A DNA stretch of 64,000 nt, taken from the NCBI RefSeq assembly GCF_001278755.1, contig NZ_CP012601.1, positions 2,480,001 to 2,544,000 of the forward strand, in the 5' to 3' direction. The notes below the pieces were generated by a model, which had not been told where the DNA came from, did not search any database, and was given only the letters and a program-made list of their open reading frames with translations. Position 1 is the first letter of the stretch; each line of letters begins with the position of its first letter. This document shows positions 32,207 to 40,725 of this stretch, piece by piece. The DNA comes from Bacillus sp. FJAT-22090. Lineage in GTDB: Bacteria > Bacillota > Bacilli > Bacillales_A > Planococcaceae. The position numbers were made by a program, and so were the translations under genes.

Positions 32207-33411
32207 GCGTCTTTCCCCCCTGTTTTAGGAACTTCAATCATAATAGCGTCGCCTTGACCACCACCGGAACAAATAGCTGCAATCCCAATCCCACCACCAC
32301 GGCGTTTTAATTCGTATGCAAGTGTAAGAATAATACGTGCTCCGGATGCTCCAATCGGATGTCCAAGTGCCACAGCTCCACCGTTCACGTTTACTTTTTC
32401 TTCATCTAGACCAGCTATTTCACTGCTTACTAATGCTACAGCAGCAAAAGCTTCATTTATTTCAAATAGATCGATTTCTGCAAGATTTTTCCCTGTTTTA
32501 TCTAACAATTTATTAATCACGATACCAGGTGTTTGTGGGAAGTTTTCTGGTTCAATCGCTACCTCTGCATGACCTAAAACGTATGCAAGTGGCTCTTTTC
32601 CAAGCTCTTTTGCTTTTTGTTCATTTGTCAAAACGATTGCACATGCCCCGTCATTTACTCCAGGTGCATTTCCTGCTGTAATCGTTCCCTCGCTACCAAA
32701 TGCTGGCTTTAGCTTAGCTAGTGACTCTAAAGATGTATCACGTCGAGGTGCTTCGTCCTTCTCAACAACGATTGGTTCTCCCTTTCGTTGAGGTATTTCT
32801 ACTGAAACAATTTCCTCTGCTAAAATGCCATTATCGATTGCTTTTAAAGCACGGTCATGACTTCTATATGACCATTCATCTTGCTTCTCACGTGATAATT
32901 CAAAAGACTCTGCTGTAGAGTTTCCGTACGTTCCCATGTGTACATTTTTGGGATGGAATGAACAAGAAAGTCCGTCATAAACCATTCCATCAACTAATTG
33001 GCCATCTCCCATTCGAAGGCCAAATCTCCCTTTTGGTAAATAATAAGGAGCATTAGACATGGATTCCATTCCACCTGCCACAATGATTTCTTCATCACCT
33101 ACACGAATTAATTGATCTGCAAGCGTGACACTACGCATTCCAGAAGCACAAACTTTATTAATCGTTTCTGTTTTAACAGACCAAGGAATACCCGCTTTTG
33201 TTGCCGCTTGTCGTGAAGGTATTTGACCTTGACCTGCTTGTAATACAGAACCCATTATGACTTCTTCCACTTGATCTGCGTCTATACCAGCACGAGTTAG
33301 TGCCTCTTTAATAGCTACTCCACCTAAATCAGAAGCGGTTAAACTACTCAGTGCTCCCCCAAACTTTCCAAATGCTGTACGTGCTCCATCCAAAATAACT
33401 GTCTTTACCAA
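32203..33411 (-). CDS. acetyl-CoA acetyltransferase (thiolase)
   Basis: Cleaves acetoacetyl-CoA or condenses acetyl-CoA. Catalytic Cys in [10 protein letters not shown], the NEAFA loop, [10 protein letters not shown] and the second Cys in [12 protein letters not shown] are intact. The frame opens with a GTG at 33420, but a TTG at 33411 with GAGGGG eight bases upstream gives the standard [14 protein letters not shown] start; I chose it. It is the first gene of the thiolase-hbd-acd-acd-tetR operon, with a cre site 22 bases upstream. Confidence 0.92.
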   Translation of the reverse strand: MVKTVILDGARTAFGKFGGALSSLTASDLGGVAIKEALTRAGIDADQVEEVIMGSVLQAGQGQIPSRQAATKAGIPWSVKTETINKVCASGMRSVTLADQLIRVGDEEIIVAGGMESMSNAPYYLPKGRFGLRMGDGQLVDGMVYDGLSCSFHPKNVHMGTYGNSTAESFELSREKQDEWSYRSHDRALKAIDNGILAEEIVSVEIPQRKGEPIVVEKDEAPRRDTSLESLAKLKPAFGSEGTITAGNAPGVNDGACAIVLTNEQKAKELGKEPLAYVLGHAEVAIEPENFPQTPGIVINKLLDKTGKNLAEIDLFEINEAFAAVALVSSEIAGLDEEKVNVNGGAVALGHPIGASGARIILTLAYELKRRGGGIGIAAICSGGGQGDAIMIEVPKTGGKDA

Positions 33412-33432
33412 AATAGCCACCCCTCACTTTAA

Positions 33433-33447
33433 TGAAATCGCTTTCAA
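33433..33447 (-). promoter_or_regulatory. cre site (CcpA) upstream of the thiolase operon
   Basis: Read on the minus strand the 15-mer TTGAAAGCGATTTCA matches the CcpA consensus WTGNAANCGNWNNCW at every defined position. It lies 22-36 bases ahead of the chosen thiolase start, downstream of any promoter, and so predicts glucose repression of the operon, as for the B. subtilis mmg operon. Confidence 0.75.
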
Positions 33448-33503
33448 ATAAAATAAAAAAATTTAATTGACTGAACGCTCGCTCGACATGAAATGTTAGA
33501 AAA

Positions 33504-33525
33504 AAGGGAGTAAAAATACTCCCTT
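33504..33525 (-). terminator. terminator downstream of fadF
   Basis: AAGGGAGTA (33504-33512) pairs with TACTCCCTT (33517-33525), followed on the minus strand by TTTTTTCTAAC-type sequence. It lies about 150 bases past the fadF stop because a repeat copy is interposed. Confidence 0.85.
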
Positions 33526-33579
33526 ACTATTAATTCTAGTTTACGAAACTATAAAAATATTTGCAATATAAATATGTCT

Positions 33580-33683
33580 TGTTCAATCCGCTCGAGACAG
33601 AAGCGAATAGACTTAAGTTCAAGAGTTACCAATGAAGTGCCAGTACGCTCACTTGCTAAATTGAGCGGGAATATTATTGAACA
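33580..33683. repeat. dispersed MITE-like repeat, copy B3 (inverted), overlapping the fadF 3' end
   Basis: The left end TGTTCAATCCGCTC (33580-33593) and the reverse complement of the right end (33663-33683, TGTTCAATAATATTCCCGCTC without its central insert) are terminal repeats. Read on the minus strand the body matches copy B1 in GCACTTC, CTTGAACTTAAG and TATTCGCTT. The right arm covers the last three fadF codons and the stop. Confidence 0.65.
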
Positions 33684-35827
33684 GTTGGTGCCACTTCTTC
33701 ATCTTCCGCTGATGGCATAATTTCACCGAAAATAGATTTTTCTAGAAGCTCAGCGATATCGTATGTTCCAACTGTTTCTTCGACTTCCTTCGCTTTCGTG
33801 CCATCTGAGAGCATCGTTAAGCAATAAGGACATCCAGAAGAAATAATCGTTGGATTTACTTCTAAAGCCTGTTCTGTTCGAGCAACGTTGACTCTGTTTC
33901 CAACATGCTCTTCCATCCACATCAATCCGCCACCTGCTCCACAGCACATTCCTTTTTCACGGTTACGATCCATTTCAACTAATTTCACTCCTGGAATTGC
34001 TTTTAACACTTCACGAGGTGCGTCATAGACATCATTGTATCGCCCTAAATAACAAGAATCATGGAATGTAATTGTTTCTTCTACTGCGTATTGTGGTTTC
34101 AAGCGACCAGCTTGAACTAAATCATATAGCATTTCTGTGTGGTGAAGAACTTCTCCATTCCATCCAAAATCACTATATTCATTTTTAAAGATATTATATG
34201 CATGTGGATCAATTGTTACTATTTTAGTTACCCCAGCTTTTTCAAATTCTGAAATATTGTTCGATGCTAGCTCTTGGAATAAAAACTCGTTCCCTAGGCG
34301 ACGTGGTGTGTCTCCAGAGTTCTTTTCTTTATTACCAAGAATCGCAAATTTCACTCCAGCCTCGTTCATCAAGTGTGCAAACGATAAAGCGATTTTTTGT
34401 GAACGGTTATCGAAGGATCCCATTGAGCCAACCCAGAATAAGTACTCAAATTCTTCTCCAGCTTTTGAAACTTCTTTCACTGTTGGAATATGAATATCTG
34501 GACGTGCATCTCTCCAGTTTTCTTTTTCTTTACGATTTAATCCCCATGGATTACCTTGACGCTCGATATTTGTCATCGCGCGTTGTGCATCTGCGTCCAT
34601 TTTTCCTTCTGTCATTACTAAATAACGGCGAAGATCGATAATTTTATCAACATGCTCATTCATTACAGGACATTGGTCTTCACAGTTACGGCAAGTTGTA
34701 CATGCCCAAATTTCCTCTTCTGTAATAACATCTCCAATTAGGGATGGGCTATAAATGTCTTCGATTACTGCTCCTTCTGCCCCAGCAGCCATCGCAAGTT
34801 GATTACCTTTTGTTCCTTGGAACGCAAGTGTAGGTACCCAAGGTTTTTTCTTCGTTTCTACTGCACCAGTTAATGTTAAGTGATCACGAAGCTTCACGAT
34901 CAAGTCCATTGGAGAAAGCATTTTACCTGTTCCCGTTGCTGGACACATATTTGTACAACGACCACATTCTACACATGCGTAGAAATCAATCATCTGTGCT
35001 TGCGTAAAATCTTGAATGCGACCTACTCCGAATGAAGGCATTTCATCTTCATTTGCTTCTTCGTCTTCTTCCTCTTCAAAATTGATTGGACGTAGCTTTC
35101 CAACATTGTCTAATCGGTGGAAGTACACGTTTGCCGGACCAGTAATCAAGTGGAAATGCTTTGATTGCGGTACATATACTAAGAATGTTAATAGGAATAA
35201 AAGATGTACCCACCACATTGCATAGAAAACTACTGCTGCAGCTGTCGGTGGAACAAATCCAAAAAGGATTGCAATAGAAGATGCAATTGGCTCTGACCAT
35301 ACAGCCTCATGACCATGCCAAATCATTCCCATACCATTACCTACTAAAACAGAAACCATTAACCCGCCGATAAAAATCAGAACTAGTCCATTTTTCCAAC
35401 CACGTTTTAAACGTACTAATTTTTCAATATAGCGTCTGTAAAATGCCCACAAGACTGCTACTAAAATAACAAATGTCACAATTTCTTGGAAGAACGTAAA
35501 CGCTGGATACAATGGACCTAATGGTAAATGTGAATCTGGCGCTAACCCTTTCCAAATAAAATCAATTGCTCCAAACTGAACAAGTAAGAAACCATAAAAG
35601 AACATAACGTGAATCGTTCCACTTTTCTTATCCTTTAAAAGCTTCTTTTGCCCAAACACATACACCCAAATTTTGCGAAGTCTTTCCTTCACATTGTCTT
35701 CAAATTCGACTTTTTTCCCCAGTTTGATATATGCATACCTCGTTCTAAGTAGATATACGAATAAACCAATTGCATACAAAGTGACTGCGATGAACAGTAA
35801 CCAGTTTGCGATTAATAATGGACTCAT
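33674..35827 (-). CDS. fadF: FadF-type membrane iron-sulfur oxidoreductase (HdrD-like)
   Basis: A 717-residue protein linking acyl-CoA dehydrogenation to the respiratory chain; it is thought to take electrons from EtfAB to menaquinone. The N-terminal 240 residues have about six membrane helices of the NarI/HdrE type, then two 4Fe-4S motifs (CVECGRCTNMCP and CTTCRNCEDQCP), then two CCG domains (CHDSCYLG/CCGAGGG and SGCPYCLTML). The ATG at 35827 follows GGGGAG; an open frame to 35863 was rejected. B. subtilis has fadF in the same neighbourhood (rpoE-acdA-fadF). Confidence 0.9.
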   Translation of the reverse strand: MSPLLIANWLLFIAVTLYAIGLFVYLLRTRYAYIKLGKKVEFEDNVKERLRKIWVYVFGQKKLLKDKKSGTIHVMFFYGFLLVQFGAIDFIWKGLAPDSHLPLGPLYPAFTFFQEIVTFVILVAVLWAFYRRYIEKLVRLKRGWKNGLVLIFIGGLMVSVLVGNGMGMIWHGHEAVWSEPIASSIAILFGFVPPTAAAVVFYAMWWVHLLFLLTFLVYVPQSKHFHLITGPANVYFHRLDNVGKLRPINFEEEEDEEANEDEMPSFGVGRIQDFTQAQMIDFYACVECGRCTNMCPATGTGKMLSPMDLIVKLRDHLTLTGAVETKKKPWVPTLAFQGTKGNQLAMAAGAEGAVIEDIYSPSLIGDVITEEEIWACTTCRNCEDQCPVMNEHVDKIIDLRRYLVMTEGKMDADAQRAMTNIERQGNPWGLNRKEKENWRDARPDIHIPTVKEVSKAGEEFEYLFWVGSMGSFDNRSQKIALSFAHLMNEAGVKFAILGNKEKNSGDTPRRLGNEFLFQELASNNISEFEKAGVTKIVTIDPHAYNIFKNEYSDFGWNGEVLHHTEMLYDLVQAGRLKPQYAVEETITFHDSCYLGRYNDVYDAPREVLKAIPGVKLVEMDRNREKGMCCGAGGGLMWMEEHVGNRVNVARTEQALEVNPTIISSGCPYCLTMLSDGTKAKEVEETVGTYDIAELLEKSIFGEIMPSAEDEEVAPTVQ

Positions 35828-35916
35828 CTTATTCTCCCCCTCTAAGATGTAAAATGATATCATGGATAGAATACCATTAGGTTAATAGATTTATAAAGAA
35901 TTAATTTAATATTAAA

Positions 35917-35934
35917 ACTGAATGAGCATTCAGT
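35917..35934. promoter_or_regulatory. FadR-like operator upstream of fadF
   Basis: ACTGAATG (35917-35924) and CATTCAGT (35927-35934) form a perfect dyad with a 2-bp centre. Half-sites TGAATGA/TCATTCA are those of the B. subtilis FadR box (one central difference). It lies about 90 bp upstream of fadF and is a natural target for the TetR protein at 28316-28942. Confidence 0.7.
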
Positions 35935-36105
35935 CAACACTTATTTATTCTAAATTGCGCGAAATTAGTAGAAAATTTATTTTAGTAGTTCGGAAATGCT
36001 AGGTGATTAAATAAAATTGTACAAGTCACTACTTGTACAATATATGTTTCAGAATATGTAAACTTGCCTGGGATTATTTTCAATTAATAGGTATTATAAG
36101 ACACT

Positions 36106-36470
36106 TTGAGACCAATTGCTCCCTAACAGCAACCAATTGATTGCCCAACGAGACCAATTTACACCAATCCGCAACCAATTCCTACACAAGCGAGACCATA
36201 TCTCGTAATAAAGAGTTATGTTGATGTGATAAGAGTTAATTACTACTGGCCTTATATTCCTTCTGGAATTATTTTCTATTAAAAGTAACTATACGTCACT
36301 TCGAGACCAATTGCTCCCTAACAGCAACCAATTGATTGCCCAACGAGACCAATTTACACCAATCCGCAACCAATTCCTACACAAGCGAGACCATTTCTCG
36401 TAATAAAGAGTTATGTTGATGTGAGACAATATTTCTAACTCTATTCGGATTAAAGCAACCATTTCTCTAA
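36106..36470 (+). repeat. 21-nt phased motif array, locus 3
   Basis: Two blocks 195 bp apart each have five ACC(A) cores at 36111, 36132, 36153, 36174, 36195 and 36306, 36327, 36348, 36369, 36390, all exactly 21 nt apart, alternating GAGACC, GCAACC, GAGACC, GCAACC, GAGACC. A single GCAACC follows at about 36455, just before the cblS terminator. The rest of the fadF-cblS gap (35864-36505) shows only the operator described separately. Confidence 0.87.
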
Positions 36471-36497
36471 ATAAAAAGCTATCTCAAGTGAGATAGC
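36468..36497 (-). terminator. terminator after the cobalamin operon
   Basis: GCTATCTCA (36478-36486) pairs with TGAGATAGC (36489-36497), followed on the minus strand by TTTTTATTT. It is eight bases past the cblS stop and ends the long B12 transcript. Confidence 0.88.
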
Positions 36498-36505
36498 CCT
36501 TCTTT

Positions 36506-37168
36506 TCATCGAATCTCTTCAAAATATTTTTCAAAATGATTTTTCGCATCTTTTATTCGTTCGCTTGGAACTCCTAGTAAAACAGAAGTAGCCGGGCCAG
36601 CCGATTTTGTTATGTCCCACCCTGTTATTTCACCGCGCAAACCAAGTCGCACGCATTCACCGGCAATTCCATTAGAACCGACCGGCCAAACTTGTCTGAC
36701 AAATCCTTTTTCCATCGCATTCCATATCTTTTTTAAATCAGCAATTTTATCTGCATGATCCATTACCTCTTGCCCGACACATGGTTTCCCGTACACAAAC
36801 CATGTAATTTCTGATTCACTGGCCCATCGCTTTTCGCCAATCATCGTAACAGCCATCGCAGATTGCATTGTCTCCATATTGGATTCCGTACTTCCGGTAA
36901 TTGTTGGGCGGGGCCACTCTATTTCTTGAAACGCTTTTTCTATTCCTGCAACATATTTATCCCAGCTTTTATTGCCAGTAAAGTTGTGTACGATAACGGA
37001 GATTGGATGTGCATCTGCAGACCACTGCTCCAACAAAGCAACCCTTGTAGCAAAATATGCAACGATTTCGTCTTCCACTCGAACAATATCGTCCACTTTT
37101 TCTCCGATTCCCGCAGAATTATCAGTTGTCAAAACTAGCCCATTTGGTAATAAAACCGCGTTACGCAT
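36506..37168 (-). CDS. cblS: alpha-ribazole kinase CblS (PurM/AIRS-like), probable
   Basis: A 220-residue protein with an N-terminal LTTDNSAGIGEKVDDIV segment resembling the AIR synthase (PurM) nucleotide-binding domain, and a C-terminal Gly-rich GIAGECVRLGLRGEITGWD region. In Listeria and Geobacillus a PurM-like kinase (CblS) partners with CblT to salvage alpha-ribazole and make its phosphate. Here it overlaps the CblT-like gene by eight bases at the end of the operon, which supports the call. The assignment relies on this context as well as fold similarity. Confidence 0.75.
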   Translation of the reverse strand: MRNAVLLPNGLVLTTDNSAGIGEKVDDIVRVEDEIVAYFATRVALLEQWSADAHPISVIVHNFTGNKSWDKYVAGIEKAFQEIEWPRPTITGSTESNMETMQSAMAVTMIGEKRWASESEITWFVYGKPCVGQEVMDHADKIADLKKIWNAMEKGFVRQVWPVGSNGIAGECVRLGLRGEITGWDITKSAGPATSVLLGVPSERIKDAKNHFEKYFEEIR

Positions 37169-37643
37169 GCATTCTCACTCTCTCCATTACTCGCTCAACT
37201 ACTGGAGAGACAATCATTGCGATTCCTGCATTTAATATAGTTGCAATCGTAATTCCAGGTAACGCTCCAGCAAAAAATGCAGGAGAAATGATCCAGTAAA
37301 ATGGAAGTGTTGCTAGCAAACTATTGGCAACGATGAAAAATACCCATTTCATCAAATAATGGCCGGTTTGATGTAACTTCGTAAATACGAATAAAATAAG
37401 AAACATTTCTACTGCAATGATTATATGGAACGGTCCAAGTGGAAATCCTACGTACAACGACGAAGATAAATGTCCCACGAGTGACGCTGCTCCTGCATAA
37501 ACGGGAGGCAGAAAAGCCGCTGACACTAATGCAGGAACCGTATCGAGTGCGGCACTTCCTATTCCAACTGGAATTTTCACGAATGCACCTATTGTAGATA
37601 GGGCTGCGTACATTGCTGCAAGTGTAAGTAAACGAAGTTTCAT
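37161..37643 (-). CDS. cblT: alpha-ribazole transporter CblT, ECF S-component type, probable
   Basis: A 160-residue membrane protein with about five helices, starting with the LTLAAMYAALSTIGAFVKIPVG-type N-terminus of ECF S components and having GHLSSSLYVGFPLGPFHI. It should capture alpha-ribazole for the shared ECF ATPases encoded elsewhere. GGAGG precedes ATG 37643. Overlap with cblS and position in a B12 operon give the substrate. Confidence 0.78.
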   Translation of the reverse strand: MKLRLLTLAAMYAALSTIGAFVKIPVGIGSAALDTVPALVSAAFLPPVYAGAASLVGHLSSSLYVGFPLGPFHIIIAVEMFLILFVFTKLHQTGHYLMKWVFFIVANSLLATLPFYWIISPAFFAGALPGITIATILNAGIAMIVSPVVERVMERVRMHA

Positions 37644-37648
37644 CGCTC

Positions 37649-38239
37649 TTACGCCTCCTCTTTTTTCACGCTTCCTACATTTTTAAATACTTTTGCACTA
37701 CGCACATATTCAACATCAGACACATTTTCTCTAGCATTTGCAACCCTAGCTGCTGCAAATAAATAATCGGATAAACGATTCAAGTAGCGTTGTACAACTG
37801 CAGGAACATCCTCTTCCGTTTTCATTAGCGTCACCATTTGGCGCTCAGCTCGTCTCGTAATAGTACGAGCAATATGAAGCGTTGCTGCTGCAGGAGTTCC
37901 TCCTGGTAAAATGAAGCGCTCTAATACCGGGCCTTCCTCTACTAGCACATCAATACGTTTTTCCATTGCCTCTATAGGGGCATCCGTCATTTTATACACT
38001 CGACGGTTTGATACGTTCGCCAAGTCACCACCGCAATCGAATAATTCGTGTTGAATCGTTTCTAAGTCTTCTAAAATATCCGCAAAAATAGTAGTATCCA
38101 ACTCTGTCACTGCTTTTCCGATAAAGGAATTTACTTCATCAATTGTCCCATATGTTTCCACTCGAATATCATCTTTATCAGTTCTTCCTCCGATTAATCC
38201 TGTTTGCCCTTTGTCACCTGTTTTTGTATAAATTTTCAA
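37649..38239 (-). CDS. cob(I)alamin adenosyltransferase, PduO type
   Basis: Transfers the adenosyl group of ATP to cob(I)alamin or corrinoids. It has the N-terminal ATP motif KIYTKTGDKGQTGLIGG, the central RVETYGTIDEVNS, and the C-terminal RTITRRAERQ and YLNRLSDYLFAAAR segments. The open frame extends to 38281, but a TTG at 38239 with GGGAG nine bases upstream gives the expected 196 residues (B. subtilis YvqK is about that length). The product is needed by IcmF. Confidence 0.9.
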   Translation of the reverse strand: MKIYTKTGDKGQTGLIGGRTDKDDIRVETYGTIDEVNSFIGKAVTELDTTIFADILEDLETIQHELFDCGGDLANVSNRRVYKMTDAPIEAMEKRIDVLVEEGPVLERFILPGGTPAAATLHIARTITRRAERQMVTLMKTEEDVPAVVQRYLNRLSDYLFAAARVANARENVSDVEYVRSAKVFKNVGSVKKEEA

Positions 38240-38244
38240 CTCCA

Positions 38245-38625
38245 TCATCTCCCTTTTATCGTTTGTGAAATGCCATACCAAATTCTTGTGACACGTTCTG
38301 CCCTTGTAAAAAGCTGCTGATAAAATCTTCCGACGTCATCTCGCAGTTTACGCATGCTCGCTTCCATCGGGACGATTCCTCGCCCAATTTCAGTCGCAAT
38401 AACAATTACCTCAAAATTTTGATCCCATTGCTCCAGATGCTCAAATAACTTATTCAATTTGTCTTCTAATACATATTCCACTCCATAAACAATTACTACT
38501 TCAGCTATTGAAGATACAATCGGAAAATCCTCCATAGCATCCAACCACTGTGCCTCTTTATCTTCTACTAGTTGCTCTACATATGCTCTTTTTCCATTAA
38601 ATGCTCCACCGAAAATGACGTGCAC
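38245..38625 (-). CDS. short CobU-like protein (second CobU paralogue)
   Basis: A 126-residue protein with an N-terminal GGAFNGKRAYV phosphate loop and a C-terminal ATEIGRGIVP...RDDVGRFYQQLFTRAERVTRIWYGI segment that matches the end of CobU, the adenosylcobinamide kinase/guanylyltransferase. The middle, including the guanylylated-His RHxxxR segment, is missing. Start GTG 38625, six bases after GGAGGG. It overlaps cobC by 49 bases. A full CobU is encoded at 40726-41256, so this is a divergent paralogue of uncertain activity. Confidence 0.75.
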   Translation of the reverse strand: MHVIFGGAFNGKRAYVEQLVEDKEAQWLDAMEDFPIVSSIAEVVIVYGVEYVLEDKLNKLFEHLEQWDQNFEVIVIATEIGRGIVPMEASMRKLRDDVGRFYQQLFTRAERVTRIWYGISQTIKGR

Positions 38626-39176
38626 CGCATTCCCTCCAGTACATCTTTCTTTTCATTCCAATGCATTTTATAGCTGCAACCATGCAGCACTTTCCATTCC
38701 CAAAAGCTCTTTTCCACACTCCCAAACTTTGTTAATAAAAAACGAATGGGACCACCATGTGTAATAATTACTGGATTCTCATATTCACTAACAATATCAT
38801 ATAAACCTTGAAGCACACGCGCTTCCATCTTTTCAAGTGACTCTCCATTTGGAGGTGCTGCTTGCCGAGGGTTATCCAGCCATGCTTGATATAATCTATC
38901 TTCTTTTAATTCATTATATGTTTTTTCTTCCCAATCACCAAAGGAGCATTCTCGGAGATTTTCATTCGTCATATAAGGAATTTCATTAAATAACAATTCT
39001 GCTGTTTGTTTGCAGCGTGTCAGATCACTGCCAATAACTTGTTTTATTTCTGGAGATAATTTTTTCGTTTTCATTCCGGTTAAAATGGGTTCATCCGTCC
39101 AGCCGATATACTTTTTTTCTACGTTTCCTTGCGTTGGCAAATGTCTTATGAGAGTAATAGTAAAAGCGTCAGCCAT
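38577..39176 (-). CDS. cobC: histidine phosphatase family protein, probable alpha-ribazole-phosphate phosphatase CobC
   Basis: A 199-residue phosphoglycerate mutase-like phosphatase: TLIRHLPTQGN (phospho-His), GESLEKMEAR and VIITHGGPIRF. In salvage pathways CobC removes the phosphate from alpha-ribazole 5'-phosphate or from adenosylcobalamin phosphate. GGAGGTG precedes ATG 39176. It overlaps cobS upstream and the short cobU downstream. A general phosphatase activity cannot be excluded. Confidence 0.85.
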   Translation of the reverse strand: MADAFTITLIRHLPTQGNVEKKYIGWTDEPILTGMKTKKLSPEIKQVIGSDLTRCKQTAELLFNEIPYMTNENLRECSFGDWEEKTYNELKEDRLYQAWLDNPRQAAPPNGESLEKMEARVLQGLYDIVSEYENPVIITHGGPIRFLLTKFGSVEKSFWEWKVLHGCSYKMHWNEKKDVLEGMRCTSFSVEHLMEKEHM

Positions 39177-39898
39177 AATAGCACCTCCGTAATTTCAACA
39201 CTCGCCCCAAGAATATCGCCGGTCACACCACCAAAATTTTTAAGTGACCAATTACGATACAAGCAAATAAAAACTAGCACCACCGCTGTAACTGTAACGG
39301 GAATAAACCAACTTGACGACATCCATCCAATTAAAAAAAGACCAATAAACGTATTACATATAGTCGCTAGAATAACAACTTTCACATTCATCTTCTGCTT
39401 AAAAAAATATGCAAGCCCACTCTCTTTTGCGCTTCGCGTTAACCCAAAAAGCATTGCAAGTGTTGCTCTTGAGAAAAAAGGGAGAAGCAATACAAAAATC
39501 CAATGAAACGATTCCGCTGCCAATACTTCTGAAACAATAATCACTTTTCCGACGATTAATAAGACAACTGCCATCACTCCAAATGCTCCAACTCTTGGAT
39601 CATTGAGAATCTCAAACCGCTTCAATCGATCTCTATAGGAAAAAAATGCATCCGATGTATCTATAAAACCATCCAAATGGAGACCCCCAGATAATAGAAT
39701 TCCAACAAAAACAATACTGAATGCTGTCATTAATGGACTCCACTGGAAAGAGAGTAATACACAAGCAATTGCCCCTATACTCGCACCAATCCATGGGAAT
39801 AAGCTATACATTCCAGAGATTTGCCGCTCTTCCATCGGTAAATTTTTATGAACGGGAATGATTGTGAAAAACTGAAGTGCCAATAAAAGACTATTCAC
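39146..39898 (-). CDS. cobS: adenosylcobinamide-GDP ribazoletransferase (cobalamin synthase)
   Basis: A polytopic membrane enzyme joining alpha-ribazole(-phosphate) to adenosylcobinamide-GDP. The signature GGLHLDGFIDTSDAFFS is the metal/phosphate site, with about six membrane helices. The frame opens at 39964, but a GTG at 39898 after GAGGTGGG overlaps the cobQ-like stop (GTGA) and gives about 250 residues; chosen. Confidence 0.92.
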   Translation of the reverse strand: MNSLLLALQFFTIIPVHKNLPMEERQISGMYSLFPWIGASIGAIACVLLSFQWSPLMTAFSIVFVGILLSGGLHLDGFIDTSDAFFSYRDRLKRFEILNDPRVGAFGVMAVVLLIVGKVIIVSEVLAAESFHWIFVLLLPFFSRATLAMLFGLTRSAKESGLAYFFKQKMNVKVVILATICNTFIGLFLIGWMSSSWFIPVTVTAVVLVFICLYRNWSLKNFGGVTGDILGASVEITEVLLWLTLLLLLS

Positions 39899-40716
39899 TT
39901 GCCCACCTCTAATATATCCACTATTTTTTCCCATTTCACATGCTTCCGAAAATGTGCTGCCCATTCCTCTATTTGTTCATCGGAAGCAGCGTTCGTACTC
40001 TTTGCAACCCCGTCCTCTTCCTCCATTTCATTTGGAAAGTAAGGAACAGTGCCTAAAACCTTTACTCTAGTATAATTTTCAAGAAAATCAATTCCATCTT
40101 GGAATAGTGTAATGTCTCCTTGAAACTTGTTAATAATAATCCCTTTCACTCTTGCTCTTTGCGATTCTGGTAGCAATGCAAGGGTGCCAACGATGGAAGC
40201 AAACACTCCACCATATTCAATATTAGCGACTAATAGTACAGGTACGTCTGCCAAGTCAGCAACGCGCATATTCACTAATTCTCGATCTCTTAAATTCATT
40301 TCGACAGGACTTCCAGCACCCTCCAAAATCAGGTACTCATAGGAATCTGAAAGCTTCTTTAAACTTGTTTTAATAAGTTTTTGTCCTTCTTCAAAAAACT
40401 GTTCACGATAAAGCATTCCATTCATTTTATTTACTTTTTCGCCTAATAGGATAATGTCTGTTTCCATATTTCCATTTGGCTTTAATAATATTGGGTTCAT
40501 CTCAGGCAAATAAGAAGTTTTAGCTGCTCTAGCTTGTAATGCTTGCGAAACGCTTATTTCAAGGCCATCTTTCGTTTGTATGCTTAAACTGGACATATTT
40601 TGTGATTTAAAAGGTGCCACTTGTTTCCCTTCGTTCGCAAGTAATCGGCAAATAGCTGTACATACTAAGCTTTTTCCTACACTTGAAGCGGTTCCTTGCA
40701 CCATTAGTCCTTTCAT
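39895..40716 (-). CDS. CobQ/CbiP-like protein lacking the glutaminase domain
   Basis: A 273-residue protein equal to the N-terminal amidoligase half of cobyric acid synthase (usually near 500): P-loop QGTASSVGKS, PFKSQNMSSLS, LILEGAGSPVEMNL, VLLVANIEYGGVFASIVGT. After VLGTVPYFPNEM, where the glutaminase domain should begin, the chain passes to EEWAAHFRKHVKWEKIVDIL, which resembles the extreme C-terminal tail of CobQ. So the glutaminase seems cleanly removed. There is no frameshift; flanking genes overlap it tightly. Function is uncertain; see findings. Confidence 0.78.
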   Translation of the reverse strand: MKGLMVQGTASSVGKSLVCTAICRLLANEGKQVAPFKSQNMSSLSIQTKDGLEISVSQALQARAAKTSYLPEMNPILLKPNGNMETDIILLGEKVNKMNGMLYREQFFEEGQKLIKTSLKKLSDSYEYLILEGAGSPVEMNLRDRELVNMRVADLADVPVLLVANIEYGGVFASIVGTLALLPESQRARVKGIIINKFQGDITLFQDGIDFLENYTRVKVLGTVPYFPNEMEEEDGVAKSTNAASDEQIEEWAAHFRKHVKWEKIVDILEVGK

Positions 40717-40725
40717 TTAAACCCC

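Noticed and set aside
33460-33490. TetR operator ahead of the thiolase (ACTGAACGCTCGCTCGAC)
   Set aside because: The two halves match poorly as a dyad, so it is mentioned only as a weak possibility and not listed as a feature.
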